Assembly: GCF_000220395.1 (NCBI RefSeq)
Contig: NW_004086165.1
Location: 1-39,390, forward strand
Length of the DNA: 39,390 nucleotides
Direction: 5' to 3'
Source: Ichthyophthirius multifiliis
Lineage: Eukaryota; Ciliophora; Oligohymenophorea; Hymenostomatida
In this document: in pieces, positions 11,761 through 23,965 of the stretch
Layout: every line of letters begins with the position of its first letter
Numbering within the stretch: position 1 is the first letter of the stretch
The notes under the pieces: generated by a model
Seen by the model: only the letters and a program-made list of their open reading frames with translations
What the model was told of the DNA's origin: nothing
The model's database searches: none
Program-made: the position numbers and the translations under genes

Positions 11761-12549
11761 AATAAAATCATTAAATATTTCATTCAAATATTTATCTTAA
11801 TTTTAAGTAATTTTCAACTTTTTTTTTTAATAAAATTGTTATATTTAACTTTCTAATTATTATATTATACATATTCCATTACTATATTATATTAAATTTA
11901 TTATCTAATAACTAAGGAATTATATTTTTTTATTTTTTTTGTATAATTATTTTTGTATAAGTTTTTAATTTTTAATTAAATCATTTTTAATATAATTTTT
12001 CTTAATCAAAAAAATCATTATAAATATCTTGATTTATTTATTATTTTAATTTTAAATTTATAATTTTTTAGTAATTTTAAAATGTATTTATTTTTTAAAT
12101 AAGTTTATTTTTTTAAGTCTGTATATTATAAAATTTACGAATGCTTTTTTATACTTGCCTCTAAAAATTAACTTTTAACATTAATTTAAAATAAATTAAC
12201 TACCAGTAAAAATAAAAACATTGTATTTTTATAAAGTTATATAAAAATAAATAATTAATATTTAATAGAAAATAAATATTTTATATTTAAAAAAGAAATG
12301 TAAGTAAAATCATTAAATTAAAATAAAAATAAGATTATTGTTTATATTAAAATTAAAATAATTAATATTTTATTCTATTAATTCATAAATAAAAAATTAT
12401 TTTATCTTTTTAAATGCTTTTTTAATTAATTTACTTTCTCAATATTTTTATTAACAATTTAATTCAATAAATTTAATTATAAATATTTTTGATTATTTAT
12501 AAAATAATTATAATAAAAATAACTGTATTAGAATTTATAAAAAATTTAA
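11761..12549. other. AT-rich spacer
   Basis: There is no coherent frame on either strand. It is dominated by T-rich then A-rich tracts leading into the next plus-strand gene. Confidence 0.55.
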
Positions 12550-14761
12550 ATGTAAAGTTCAATTACCTTAAGAAATAGAAATAATTCAAGTCATAATAAA
12601 TCTACATCTTTAAATTCCAAAAATAATTTAAACGATAAACATATTTTGCCATCTTTGTAATATTTTATATCACATATACGTACTTAAAGTAATAAATATA
12701 ATCAAAAAAAAATTAAAAATTCCAAATAAGAAAAGAGTCGTCAAACATTAATTGAAGAAATAAAGAATGAAAAAAATAATTTTTTTGTTACATAAATTTA
12801 ATCATAACATTTAAATGAAAATTCAAAAGCTTCAAAATAAAATATCAAATTAAAATCAATAATGGCAGAAGTTTAATTTTATAGAAAATAATAAAACATT
12901 ATATTATAAATAAATAGGCAGAAAAAGCAATATTAAAATTAAATAATTTAAAATAAAGAAATTCAGACAAGGTAAAAATAAAAACAAACGAAAGTTCATT
13001 TGAAGAAAAACAAGAAGAATTAAAAATAATTCTAATACAAAAAGCAATATTTCTTCTTAAGATTTATAATGTAAAATAACTATCTAATTTATTATAAAAA
13101 ATAAAATAAAAAAATTAAAATTAAATAAAAAAATATAATAAATATAATAAAATATGTATGAATATATAATATAAAATAATTATTAATAAAAAATAAATAA
13201 AAATATAATAATGAAAATAATAAAATTAAAATAAATTAAATTATAATAAATAAAATTAAAATAAAATTATATTAAATTAAATAAAATAAAATAAAATTTA
13301 ATAATAAAAATTTAAATAAAATAATAAATAAGCTTTAACAGCGTTTAGAAGTATTAGAGTATTAAGGCAAAAATCACTATTAAATGTTTAAATAAATTTA
13401 ACAGAAGGTCTTTAAAAATACAATAAATTATAAGATGAGTTTAATTTGAAAAAAAGAAGCTATAAAATCTTAAATAATAATTATAAAAATTAACAAATGA
13501 AGAATAAAATATAAACTAATTAAACGGAGAAGGATAAGGAAATGTTGGTTAATTATTAAATGAAATAAATAACTATGAATAAATGTTAGAGGAATTAAAT
13601 TTGATAAAAATATAATTAGTTTATATGAAAAATTCTCGAAAAAAAGATTTAGACTTAATAAAATTTCCTTATTACAATGATTTTTATTTATTTCGAGATA
13701 TAAATTCTATATTAGATAAAGAGATAGAAAGTTTAGGAGATTAAGTGAAACAAATAGATAATATAAGAGTAAAAACTATATATAGATATATATATTTTAA
13801 ATAAGTATAAAACAAAAGAATGAACTCGTTGATTAAAAATATAAACAGAAAAAATTAACGAATAATTACACAATTTTACATAAAGATTAAAAAATAATGA
13901 AACAAAATGAAGAAAATATATAGAAAAGTATAATAAAAGAGCAAAACTTGTTAAAAAGTCAAGAATATTTATAATAATAAAAAAGAAAAGAAAAAGAAGA
14001 ATTAATGCAAAAAAAATTCAACAAAACTATTAATTTTTCATTGAACTTTAGTTAAAAAAGAATCAAAATTTCTTGAATTTAAAAACATTTTTTCTAAAAT
14101 ATCTCAATTTAATAATCCTTATGAAGTACTTTAATATTTTACTGAATCTAAAGAAATGAATGCATTTTTAAAGCATAAAAAAACTTCAATTATCTAAGAA
14201 ATAGAAAAACTTAAATAAGAAATAGATGAGTTATAAAACGGGGAATTTTCTTTAAAATAATAAACAATCAATTTAAATAATAATGTTTTTTTACAAGTTT
14301 AAATGGAAGAAAATTCGCTTGAAAATATATAAAATGAAATAAAAGCTAACTAATTTGAATTAAAAAAATTAAAAAATGATAATTAAAGGCTCTTAAATTT
14401 ACTTTAAAAGTCTAAAAGTGGAGTTTATAATATATATGATATGTACAAATATATTTGTTTAATTAATGTAAAATTTATTATTTTTTGTTTGTATAGTTTA
14501 TTTTTTTTTTTATAGAAAAAACATGTTAGCTTAAATAATTAAAGCATGATTGAAGTTATAAATTCTTTAAAATAAATGTTAAATTTGCTAAAATAAGAAT
14601 TAAAAAAGTTAGATATAAATTTTGATTAAGTTGAAAATAAAATTTATGAATAAAGAAAAACTTAATTAAATTTTAAAAATGATATTAAAATTAATAAAAT
14701 TGATCAGTTTTCAGATATTAACGAATTAGATAATTATGATTCTTCGAAATCATAAATTTGA
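12550..14761 (+). CDS. Coiled-coil protein, weakly like outer-arm-docking (ODAD1/CCDC63) proteins
   Basis: The start is ATG 12550 and the stop TGA 14759-14761, roughly 620 residues after splicing. The first 100 residues are Ser/Asn/Lys-rich; the rest is nearly continuous coiled coil. One block, KFLEFKNIFSKISQFNNPYE then YFTESKEMNAFL and IIQEIEKLKQEIDELQ, resembles the conserved segment of outer-dynein-arm docking coiled coils (F..I...T, then VxxFxxxEExN, then a leucine heptad). That link is inference. Introns: 12871-12917 (47 nt), 14468-14515 (48 nt), probably 13769-13818, and a 271-nt A-rich candidate at 13071-13341. Frame slips occur at A/T runs near 13411, 13450, 14032 and 14055; adding one base in each run gives a continuous coil. 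No signal peptide or membrane segment is seen, so it is likely cytoplasmic or axonemal. Confidence 0.75.
13071..13341 (+). other. Candidate 271-nt A-rich intron
   Basis: The segment begins GTAAAATAAC and ends TTTAACAG, and joins the flanking frames in phase 0. The interior is almost only A with some T. It is several times longer than the other introns in this window. It could instead hide a very low-complexity exon. Confidence 0.45.
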
Positions 14762-17700
14762 TATACAATAATAAATATAAATTAAAATAAATCTATTTTT
14801 TTATTAATTTATTCTTTAAACTTTATAATCTCCATTTTTTAAATCAAATAAAATAATATTTATCTTAAACAATTATTTTAAATTGAAATCAAATTTTTAA
14901 AATAAAGAATTATAAAGTAAATAATAATTCTTAATTATTAATTTAAAATAATTATTCAATATTTTCTTAATTTTAATGAATATATTAAATTTCTCTCTCA
15001 AATATAGAATATAAGCATTATTTCACTAATTTTTTTATAAGAATATATAAAAAGTATTTTTAAATTTATATAAAATATACTAAACTTAAATTAACCAAGT
15101 ATATTAATTATAATAATTATTTATAGCAAATTTATTTTTTTATATTAAATAATAAAAGAATAATAAAGTATTAAGTATTATTTTTTTAAAGAATCTTATT
15201 TATAACTAAATTTAAAATTAATATTTAGTATAAAAATTGATAAAAGGAAAAAATATTTGATATGTAATATATATATGATAAAACTTCAAATATTTATTAT
15301 ATTTTATAATTTAAAAAAAATATATTTTAATTTTAATCGAAATATAAAAAATTAATTTTATAATTCAATTAAATTAAGGTTAAATTAAAAATTAAAGATG
15401 ATAAGTATTTTAAAAATTCAATTTATTTTATTTTGATAAAAATTGTTTAATATATTATCATATACATTAGATTTTATATGTTTTAATATTATTTTTTAAA
15501 TCAAAAATTTGCTTTTTTAAATAAAAAATTGTTTAAAAGTAAATTATTGTGATTGTAAATTGATAGTTTAAAAATTTAGTATCATAAATTAATAATATTA
15601 TTTTTTAGATTGTGATTTTAAAAATAATCAAATTCAAATAAATACTTAATTTATAAAATATTCAATTTTTTTAATTAAATAAAATAAAATAAAATAATGA
15701 AAAATAAAATTAATATTAATATAAATATTAATATTAATATTAATATAAATAAATACAATAGCAAAAATAAATAAAATTAAAAAATAAAAAATTATATTAA
15801 TAAAAAAGTAAATAAATAATTATAAACAAAACAAAAAATATATTAACAATATATAATTAACATAAAAGATATTATTAAATATAATAAATATAATACAAAA
15901 AAAAATATATAAAAAAATTGAAGTTTATCAAATTTTAAAATAAAAAGTATTAATGGAATTTTATTAATATATATATAAAAGATAAACTTATTTATATATA
16001 ATAAAAAATGTATTATTATTATATTAATATAAAATATTTCCTAAAAATATAATATAAAAAAAAAAAAATTAAAAATATCTAAATAATTAAAAAAATAAAA
16101 TAAAAAAATTAAAAAAAAAAAAATATATAAATATATATCTATAAATATATATATATATATATATTTGAATATATATATATTCATATATATATATATATAT
16201 CGTTTTTATTAGAAATTTATTTAATTTTAATATAAAATTATTATATAAGTATAAATTTATATGAATATTATATTTATAGAATACTTTCACATTTTTTTTT
16301 TTAAATATTCTTTTATTATATATTTTTTAGTTATATTGCGTATTTAATTATTTATATTTATATTTTTATATTATTATTATTTTATATATAAAATTTTTCT
16401 TTTATTTATAATAATAATTTATATCTTTTTATTTATTTTAGGTTTTTTTTTTTATTTAATATTTTTTATTTTTTATTTAAACTTTATTTAGATAAAATCA
16501 CAAAATTAATATATATTTTTTTTTATTATTAATATAATATATATATATTTTTTTATAAGTAAATGTATTATTTATATTACGATACAATTTATAAATATTT
16601 ATAAATTTTTAATTTTTTAAATATAAATAAAATATATTCATATTTTATTTATATTATTTTTTGATTATATTTATTTTTATCAAAAATAATTTATTTATTT
16701 TTATATATAATTTGTAATAATTTTTTTATTTATAAATTTATATATATATTTTTTAATTTTATTAATAAATTTTTTTAAAATAATTTAAAAATAATATAAA
16801 TTTTATTAAAATAATAAATATTATATGATTTTATAATTTCATATATTTCTTAAAAATAATTTATATAAACTTTTTAAATATAAATATTTTTTATTTTAAT
16901 TTATTAAATAATTAATTAAATAAATGGAATTAAATAATTATCTAACTTTATATTCTTTTTAAAATAATATTCGTTATAAAAATTCTATAATATTAATTAA
17001 ATTAAAAAAAATTAATAAAATCATTAGGCAAGAGCCTTATTTGCAACATGATAAAATAATTTTTTTCAAATATTTTTTACATAATAATTTTGTTGCTAAA
17101 TATAGATATTTTTTTTTTATTTAAATAAATTTAATATAATATATATAATAATTAGTAATTATTATTTGTACTTTGAATTTTAAAACATTGTTATTTTTTT
17201 AAATAAAAAGTGAAGCATATAAATTTACTATAAATCAGTATATTATATTTTTATTGATTTTGATGCTTTATGTTATTTATCATAAGATTATATGACTAAA
17301 TCCTCGGATTTCTGTTATAAATCCAGAATTTTTTCATTCATAAATCCCAGAATTTTATTTTTTAATTACCTTTTTTGTAATATTTTAATTTTATTTTTTA
17401 ATTAATAATTTTTAAATGATATATTCTTTATACATTATTTTTTTTATTATTATTTTTTTAGATATTTTTTTTTTTTAAATTTTATATGTGTTTTAATATA
17501 TTCTTTCACTTTTTTTGTTTTGAATAATAATAGTTCCCTTTAAATTTGTGTATTACATTCTATTTTATTTACTTTTTTTCTTATAATTTTTAATTAAAAC
17601 TATAATTATTTTGAAATTTCTTTAATTATTATAAATTAATATATATTAAAACAATTTTATTTTTTTATTTAGTTATTATATTTAAATAAAATATGTTATT

Positions 17701-19382
17701 TTAAAATTTATTATAGTAAATTCGTTTAAACATGAATATTTACTATTAAATATGAGTAAGATTATAGTTAATTTAGTTAGTTTTTAGTATTTATATATAA
17801 TTTTATGCTATTTAATAATAAATGAAAATTTTCTTTTTAATAATTTTATATTTATAAAATGTAAATTTATATATTTCAGATAAACATCAATTAAATCCTA
17901 TATAATTATTAATATTTTTTTATTTTTTTATATAAATATTTAAAATTTAACATAAAAACGATAAAATATAATTTTAATTTACAATATTTTTTAAATAATA
18001 CGAGTAAAAATCTGTTTAAACTTCAAAAATTAAGAATAACTGCAATAATGAATGTTTCATTGGAACATCATAGAAGATATAATTTATTAATTTTTTTTAT
18101 TGTATTGATAAAAAACGAATACTCTTATTACAATATCTAATGGCATATTTCCAAAAAAAAAAATTTCAATTTTTTTTTTAAGATAATATATAATTTTTTT
18201 TTTTTATATGGCTGAAATAATTAATTATGATATAAATAATAATAAAAATATAATATTAATTAGTTTATTAATTTTATTATAAATAATATTATTTCTATTA
18301 TTCTAATTGCATTTGTTTTTATAATAGAAATATAATATATTTTCTAATATTTCTATAATTTTTAATAATTGTTTTTTACTTTTAGGACTTCAATTTAAAT
18401 ATAATATACCTTTGCTTATTATCATATTTTTGAAAATATTTGATCAAAAAAAATAATTATATAATAAATATTAAATTTTAATAACAATAATTAAATTTAT
18501 GTCTCTGTTTGTATTGTTTTAATTTTTTATATATTTAAATTAAAAACTTAATTAATAAATAATCTTATTTCCTTTTTTTTGTTGATAATTTTTTTATAAA
18601 ACTGATAGAAAAAATAATAATATTAAAAATAATATGTATTAAGTGATAATATATTATTTTTTTAAAAAACTAAAATATATTAAATAAAATAATTTTTTAG
18701 TTTATAATTAAGTAATATAACTAACTTTTAATATATTAATTCATAATTTATTTTATTTTAAAAACTCAATATTTATATTATCGTTTTTCTAATATTTATT
18801 TATATTAATTTTATTTTTAAAGGAATACTGAAATTCTTGATTAAAATCGAATTTTATTATGATATTTTTAAATTATTATATAGATTTAATATTGTAAATA
18901 TTTGAACATTAATTCATTTATCTATATTTTCTAAATATTTTTATATTATTTTATAAATATTTTTTTAGAAATATTGTTTAACTGAGCAAATCTTAATATG
19001 ATATTTTAATTTATTTATAAATTAATGAAAATCAGATAATTATAAATTTTATTTTGGGTATATTTAATGTATTTTTATTAATTTAAACTATTTTTAAAGA
19101 AAATATAAATTAAATATAAAAAAAATAGAGAAAACTTTTTACACAAATTGAATAATAACTTTACAAATAAGATTTTTTTATATAAATAATATAGCTACAA
19201 AAAATAGAAAGATACATTATTATATTATTTTTATAATAAAATATTATAAATATTTATTTTATAATGATAGTATATTTTATAAATAAATATTTTATATTAA
19301 ATAATTAATAATATTTGATTAAATATTTTTTTAATTATAAAAATAAAAAGTTATTACTTTATTTTACCATTTCATACAGAAA
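14762..19382. other. 4.6-kb AT desert without recognisable genes
   Basis: This is the longest empty stretch of the window. It contains TA dinucleotide runs (about 16130-16200), poly-T blocks, and imperfect copies of AAATCC(C)AGAATTTT near 17298-17356. An open frame at 16087-16290 on the minus strand encodes only Tyr/Ile/Phe and is a by-product of the TA repeats. A patch near 18040-18090 is slightly richer in G/C but has no coding pattern. I see no RNA gene that I can support. Confidence 0.55.
16130..16200. repeat. (TA)n simple repeat block
   Basis: Several nearly uninterrupted TA runs lie in succession, broken by TTGAA and TTCA spacers. It is self-complementary and could form cruciform or slipped structures. 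Confidence 0.8.
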
Positions 19383-21399
19383 ATGAATTAAACAATTAAA
19401 AATGAAAACATTTATAATTTAAATACATAAAATATTTAAAGTAAATAAATATAATTATATAAAGCAATCAAATTTAAATATTTTAACTCAAAAAATTTAA
19501 TAAAAAAACTTAAAAAGCTTCAAATAATAATTTAAATTAAAACTAGCAACTTAAATTTTTATAAATTGAGCAATTTTATATAAATAAGTTAAAAGAATAA
19601 AGATAAAATGTAAATATTAAAAGTAATTTGTATTTTAATTTTTTAATTATTCTTTATAGATGGAATAACTGCTTTAAGAATTTAATAAAAAATAAGAAAA
19701 CATAATTAATTATGAAAAAGAAATAATAGAACTGAAAGGTATTTAATTAAAAATAATATAGCCATATTATATTAAACTATAGATATATTAAAATAATACA
19801 ATTAAATAAAAATGTAATTTGGTGGTTTAAATTAAATAGTGGAAAACAGTTAATAAAAAAATTAATAAAATTAAATATAAATATAGATTTGTGAAAATAA
19901 TATCAAGATGTTGAATGAAAAATACAAAACAAAAGAAAAAAATGTTTAAGAATTAAAATCTTAAAATAACCAATTAAAAGTATTTCTTTTTTTTGTTTCC
20001 TTAAAAATTTTTAAATTTATTTAATTAATTTTTATATTTTTTATTTCTAAATTATTAGAGTATATAAGAAGAAACATTAGATGTTTTTACAAAATATTAA
20101 AAAGTTTTAGAAGAAAAAGAATTTTATTTTAAAGAATAAATTAAAAACTAAAATTTAGAAATTTAAAGATATTATGAATAAATTTCAATATATTAAATGC
20201 AAATTAATTAATTGAAATAAAAAGACTAATTTTCTTCAGAAGTTGAATAAACTTTAGAATAATTAAAAAAGGAAAATATATAATTAAACTAAAAACTAGA
20301 AGAACAACTTGAAGAAGTAAAAAAAAAATTAAAAATATACTAAAAAAATACACATATCTGCATAATTTAAAGGATTTAAATCAAGAAAAAAAAATTGAAT
20401 AATTAAAGAATTAAATAAAAGAATAAAAGAAAATCAATATTTAATAAATTTAAAATGAGATTTCCAAAAATGAATTATTAATATAAGAAATAATAGAATT
20501 GGAAGAATAATAATGTAAATAAATTTAAAATATTTTTATAAAAACTATTATTGTTTAATATAATTTACAAAATTAGAGAATTTAGAAAATGATATTTAAA
20601 ATTTAATTAATAAAAATTAAAAATACGATAATGATAATGAAAATTTAAATTTAAATATATAAAATCAAGAGTAAAATCTTTAAGAAATAAAAATAAATAA
20701 GAAGCAAGTGAAAACAAATTGTAAGAAGAAATAAAAAAATCAGAAGATTTAAATAATTTATTAGAATAATAAAATATACAAATAAAGTAAAATACACTAT
20801 ATAACATAAATTTGATTAGAAAAAAATATATATATTTTAATAATTTTATATTTTAACATAGTTCTTTAAAAGAAAAACTCAAATAATAAAATATTTATTA
20901 AGAATAACAATAATAACAATAAAATTTAATGATCAGTTTACATTAATAATAATAAAAATAAAAATAAATAAATCAATAATTAGATTAAGTAAATAAATTA
21001 TAAATAATATAATTACTATATCTATATAGATAAAGCAAAATATAATTATTGGATAAAATATAGAAGAGAATTAAACAAAGCAGTGATATACATTATAAAA
21101 TAAGAATAAAGTAAGAAGAAAATGCAAAAGTTAGAAATATTAAAAACAAAATATATTAATTATATTTATTTTATATATTAGTTTAGGCTTTTTTATTTTT
21201 TATATAATTAAAAAAATTGAAGAAACAATAAAAATTTATAATATTTATATTAAAATAAATAAAAAAATTTAAAAATTATTAATTAAAATAATTAGATGAT
21301 AGTGATTATCTTCTTATAATAAAAGAATTTGTAATTTTTTAAATAATGATGTTTAGTTTTATGTATTTTTTAAGAAATTTTTAAATTTTAATCATTTGA
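19383..21399 (+). CDS. Coiled-coil protein, Gln/Lys/Glu-rich, multi-intron
   Basis: The likely start is ATG 19383 (MNQTIKNENIYNL); a later in-frame ATG at 19608 is the alternative. The frame can be followed to TGA 21397. Exons read as long heptad coils, for example MEQLLQEFNKKQENIINYE, EVEQTLEQLKKENIQLNQKL and ENKLQEEIKKSEDLNNLLEQ. Supported introns are 19623-19659 (37 nt), 19980-20058 (79 nt), 20515-20576 (62 nt) and 20787-20861 (75 nt), all GTA...TAG with matching phases. The 19739-19886 interval is an intron or an intron-exon-intron set I could not resolve. Single-base slips at A-runs near 20342 and 20690 are needed for a continuous product. The last 80 codons are hydrophobic and then acidic (LDDSDYLLIIKEF) and are less certain. 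There is no domain beyond coiled coil; a cytoskeletal or ciliary role is a guess. Confidence 0.7.
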
Positions 21400-21653
21400 T
21401 AAATAAGTTTAAATTATTAAGATTTATTTAAAATTAATACTCTCATTTTAATTATTTAAATTAAATCAACATAAATATTTATTATTAATAAATTGAAAAA
21501 AAAAAAAAATATAGAATACAGTATATTTAAAATTTAAAAAATTTTTTTTTTTTTTTTTTTTTTTTTTCAATAATTGTTTTATTTTTCATTAATTTTGAAT
21601 AAATAAATATAAAATTGTATTTATTTTCATCTAAAAATAAAAAGCATAAAAAA
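21400..21653. other. Short spacer between convergent genes with T26 tract
   Basis: It separates the ends of a plus-strand and a minus-strand gene. It contains an A13 run and a T26 run (21542-21567) about 40 bases apart, which could pair as a hairpin. No frame is seen. Confidence 0.6.
21542..21567. repeat. T26 homopolymer
   Basis: An uninterrupted run of 26 T, the longest homopolymer in the window; its true length is uncertain in any read technology. Confidence 0.85.
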
Positions 21654-23161
21654 TCATTTTATGTTTTTTGGATATTTTTCATTTTATTTTAAATTTTTTA
21701 TTTATTAAAAACCTTATGAATTTTTTAATATATCGAATTCTTTTCTTGAAACTTTACAAAATCCATCTACTTTCTTTTATGAATTATGAATTTTTAATTA
21801 TTTTTCAAATTTTTAAATATCATTTAAAACTTCCTAAAATAAAAACACATATTTAAAAAATTATTAAAATAATAATATACATTTTTATTTTCTTCATAAA
21901 AAATATAATTCAAAGACCTTTAAGGCTATAAAGGATCAAAATTAGGTAAAGGATCCTAAATAAAACCTTTTTTAAATGAAGATTAAGGTCTAGTATAAAT
22001 ATCTTTCTTAATATGATTTAAATCTAAGATTTTATTCAAAGTGTCTTTAGCAATTTATGTATCTTTAAAAGGTTCGACAATATTTTGATTTTTTACACAC
22101 ATATTTTAATCTATTGCAGGTGCAATCATTCCGTTAAAATCTTTATATTCAAATTCGTTTTCAGGAATAAAATACTATTTTATTTGTATTTATTATGCTC
22201 TTATATTTTTATTAAACAAAAAATATATTTACTTTTTATTTAGGTGAAGAAAGTCTTTAAATTAATTAATAATTATATTCTTTTGAAGGTTAAGTTTTTA
22301 TTAAATTAATATATTTAATTTCTGGATATTTAGAAGGAAATTAATTATTATATTCTTTGGGAATTACCATTTTTCTTTTACCTATATTATTTTTACTGTT
22401 AATACCGAAAACTCCTAATTTAAGTTTTTTCTTTTTCAAGGTTTTCTTTATGTTTTTATAGAAATTTTGAATAAACTTATTATTTAAATTATTTAAAGCA
22501 TTCATCTTATGTTTTATTTTCTTATTCTGATTATTTTATTCTTTCTTTTATTTAATTTACACTTTGAATCTCATATTAAACTACTTTTGGAGTATAAAGT
22601 ATTTTCTAAGTTTTGGCCCCTATTTCATCTAATTTATTCCATTTATTTTAAGACATTCCTGGAAGATAATTCCTTGCTGGTGTTTTCCAAATTATTTACT
22701 TTATTTCAAATGCATCTTTTGCGTTTTCTATTATTTTTTTGAATTGTTTATCATCTATTTCTTAGTTACTTTATTACATTATTATTGCTTATTCTATTTT
22801 TTTTTTTTTATAATTCTAATTATTATATTTTACCTAATATTCTTTATTTTGTCCTTTATTAACTTTAATATTTAGCTGATTACACTCGAAATTATTTTTA
22901 TTAATGAATTTTTTTTTCTTATTCTTCTTAATATTACTAATATTTCTGGTTTAGTTATTCATTTAAATAATGCAAGTTTTACTTTTTGAATTTCTCAGAT
23001 AATTTATGTTCATTATTCCATAAATTTTGATCTAATGTATCAAAATATTTGGAATCCTTAACTTTTATCTGTTAATATATTTATGTGTGATAAAATTCAG
23101 GTTATATTTAATTTTAGTAATCTTTTGCTGCTTATTCTCCTATTTTAAGTTTATTTTACAT
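21654..23161 (-). CDS. Unrecognised ciliate protein, about 460 residues
   Basis: The start is ATG 23161-23159 and the stop TGA 21656-21654. The protein is soluble, with no signal peptide or membrane helix. The N-terminal third is Gln-rich with helical character (MQNKLKIGEQAAKDYQNQI, DTLDQNLWNNEHKLSEKF). The middle has ENAKDAFEIKQIIW and TPARNYLPGMSQNKWNKLDE. The C-terminal half has conserved-looking, proline-containing text: KLGVFGINSKNNIGKRK, DFNGMIAPAIDQNM, DIYTRPQSSFKKGF and FIQDPLPNFDPL. Such periodic proline/aromatic motifs occur in microtubule-associated ciliary proteins, but I do not recognise a family. Two clear introns: 22232-22175 (58 nt) and 21880-21834 (47 nt). Frame changes near 22905 and 22430 fall in A/T runs and need a net two-base correction each. 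The coding frame on this strand explains the open frames seen on the opposite strand at 21668-21856 and 22509-22742. Confidence 0.78.
21834..21880 (-). other. 47-nt intron
   Basis: It starts GTATATTATT and ends ATTTTAG. Splicing gives EENKN then EVLNDIQKFEKQLK and reaches a TGA stop in the same frame. Confidence 0.8.
22175..22232 (-). other. 58-nt intron
   Basis: It starts GTAAATATAT and ends AAAATAG, joining SSPKQK to YFIPENEFEYK in phase 0. Confidence 0.8.
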
Positions 23162-23965
23162 TTTTTTTGTTATAATTTTTATTGTTATATAATTTATTTT
23201 TAATTTATTTTACAAAAAACAAAAAAATTAATAAATATTTTTTTATTTTTTTTTATTTTTTTTTTCAGAAGGAATTTTTAATTGACTTTTTTTTGCTTTT
23301 TTGTAAGACTTTTTAACATTTATTTGTACAAGCTTATGTTAATTCTTCAATTTTATTTACATATTTTTCATTAAAAAAATATTACTTTTCAGAATAATCT
23401 ATATTTTTTTTATTTGCTTTTGCAAATTATATAATTAATAATATATATCATCATTCTCTTATATAGAAATAACTCTTTTTATTTAGAATATTATCAAATT
23501 ATTATTGTTAATTTTCAAACTTTGTTTAATTTTATTAAAAAGTTTTTTATATTTAACAAACTTTTATATTATCTTAATTAAGTATTTAAATAATTTTTTA
23601 ATTAAATGTGATATCTGATATATACTCTAAACAATAAAAACAATACAACTAAGCATTCATTATCTTATTTAATTTTAAATCTTTCATAAATACATTTGAA
23701 TTTAAACTTTTAACTTATATTGGTTTATTTAGCATGTGCTCGCTATTTTCTACATTAAATAGTATTTTTCCACATTTTTTACATAAAATATAATTCATAT
23801 ATTTTATTGTTAAATTATACTATATATAGATATTTATTTTTTTAAAAAAAGTATATTTAGTAAAAATTTGAATTATAATAAATGAAATAATAAATTAAAA
23901 AAATATAACCTAAATAAAATAAAAAAAGAAAAAAAAATTAAAATAATAAAAATTAATTTTTTTTA
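23162..23965. other. Divergent spacer between unknown gene and PAS membrane gene
   Basis: Both neighbours are transcribed outwards, so it should contain two promoters. It is rich in T on the left and A on the right. No motif stands out. Confidence 0.5.

Noticed and set aside
16087-16290. Minus-strand Tyr/Ile-only open frame
   Set aside because: Produced by TA dinucleotide repeats.
17028-17046. GGCAAGAGCC hairpin considered as a tRNA arm
   Set aside because: No acceptor stem, anticodon arm or T-loop at the right distances.
18040-18090. Short match to U6 snRNA-like text (ATTGGAAC ... AGAAGAT)
   Set aside because: The ACAGAGA box, the downstream stem and a plausible 5' hairpin are missing; similarity too short.
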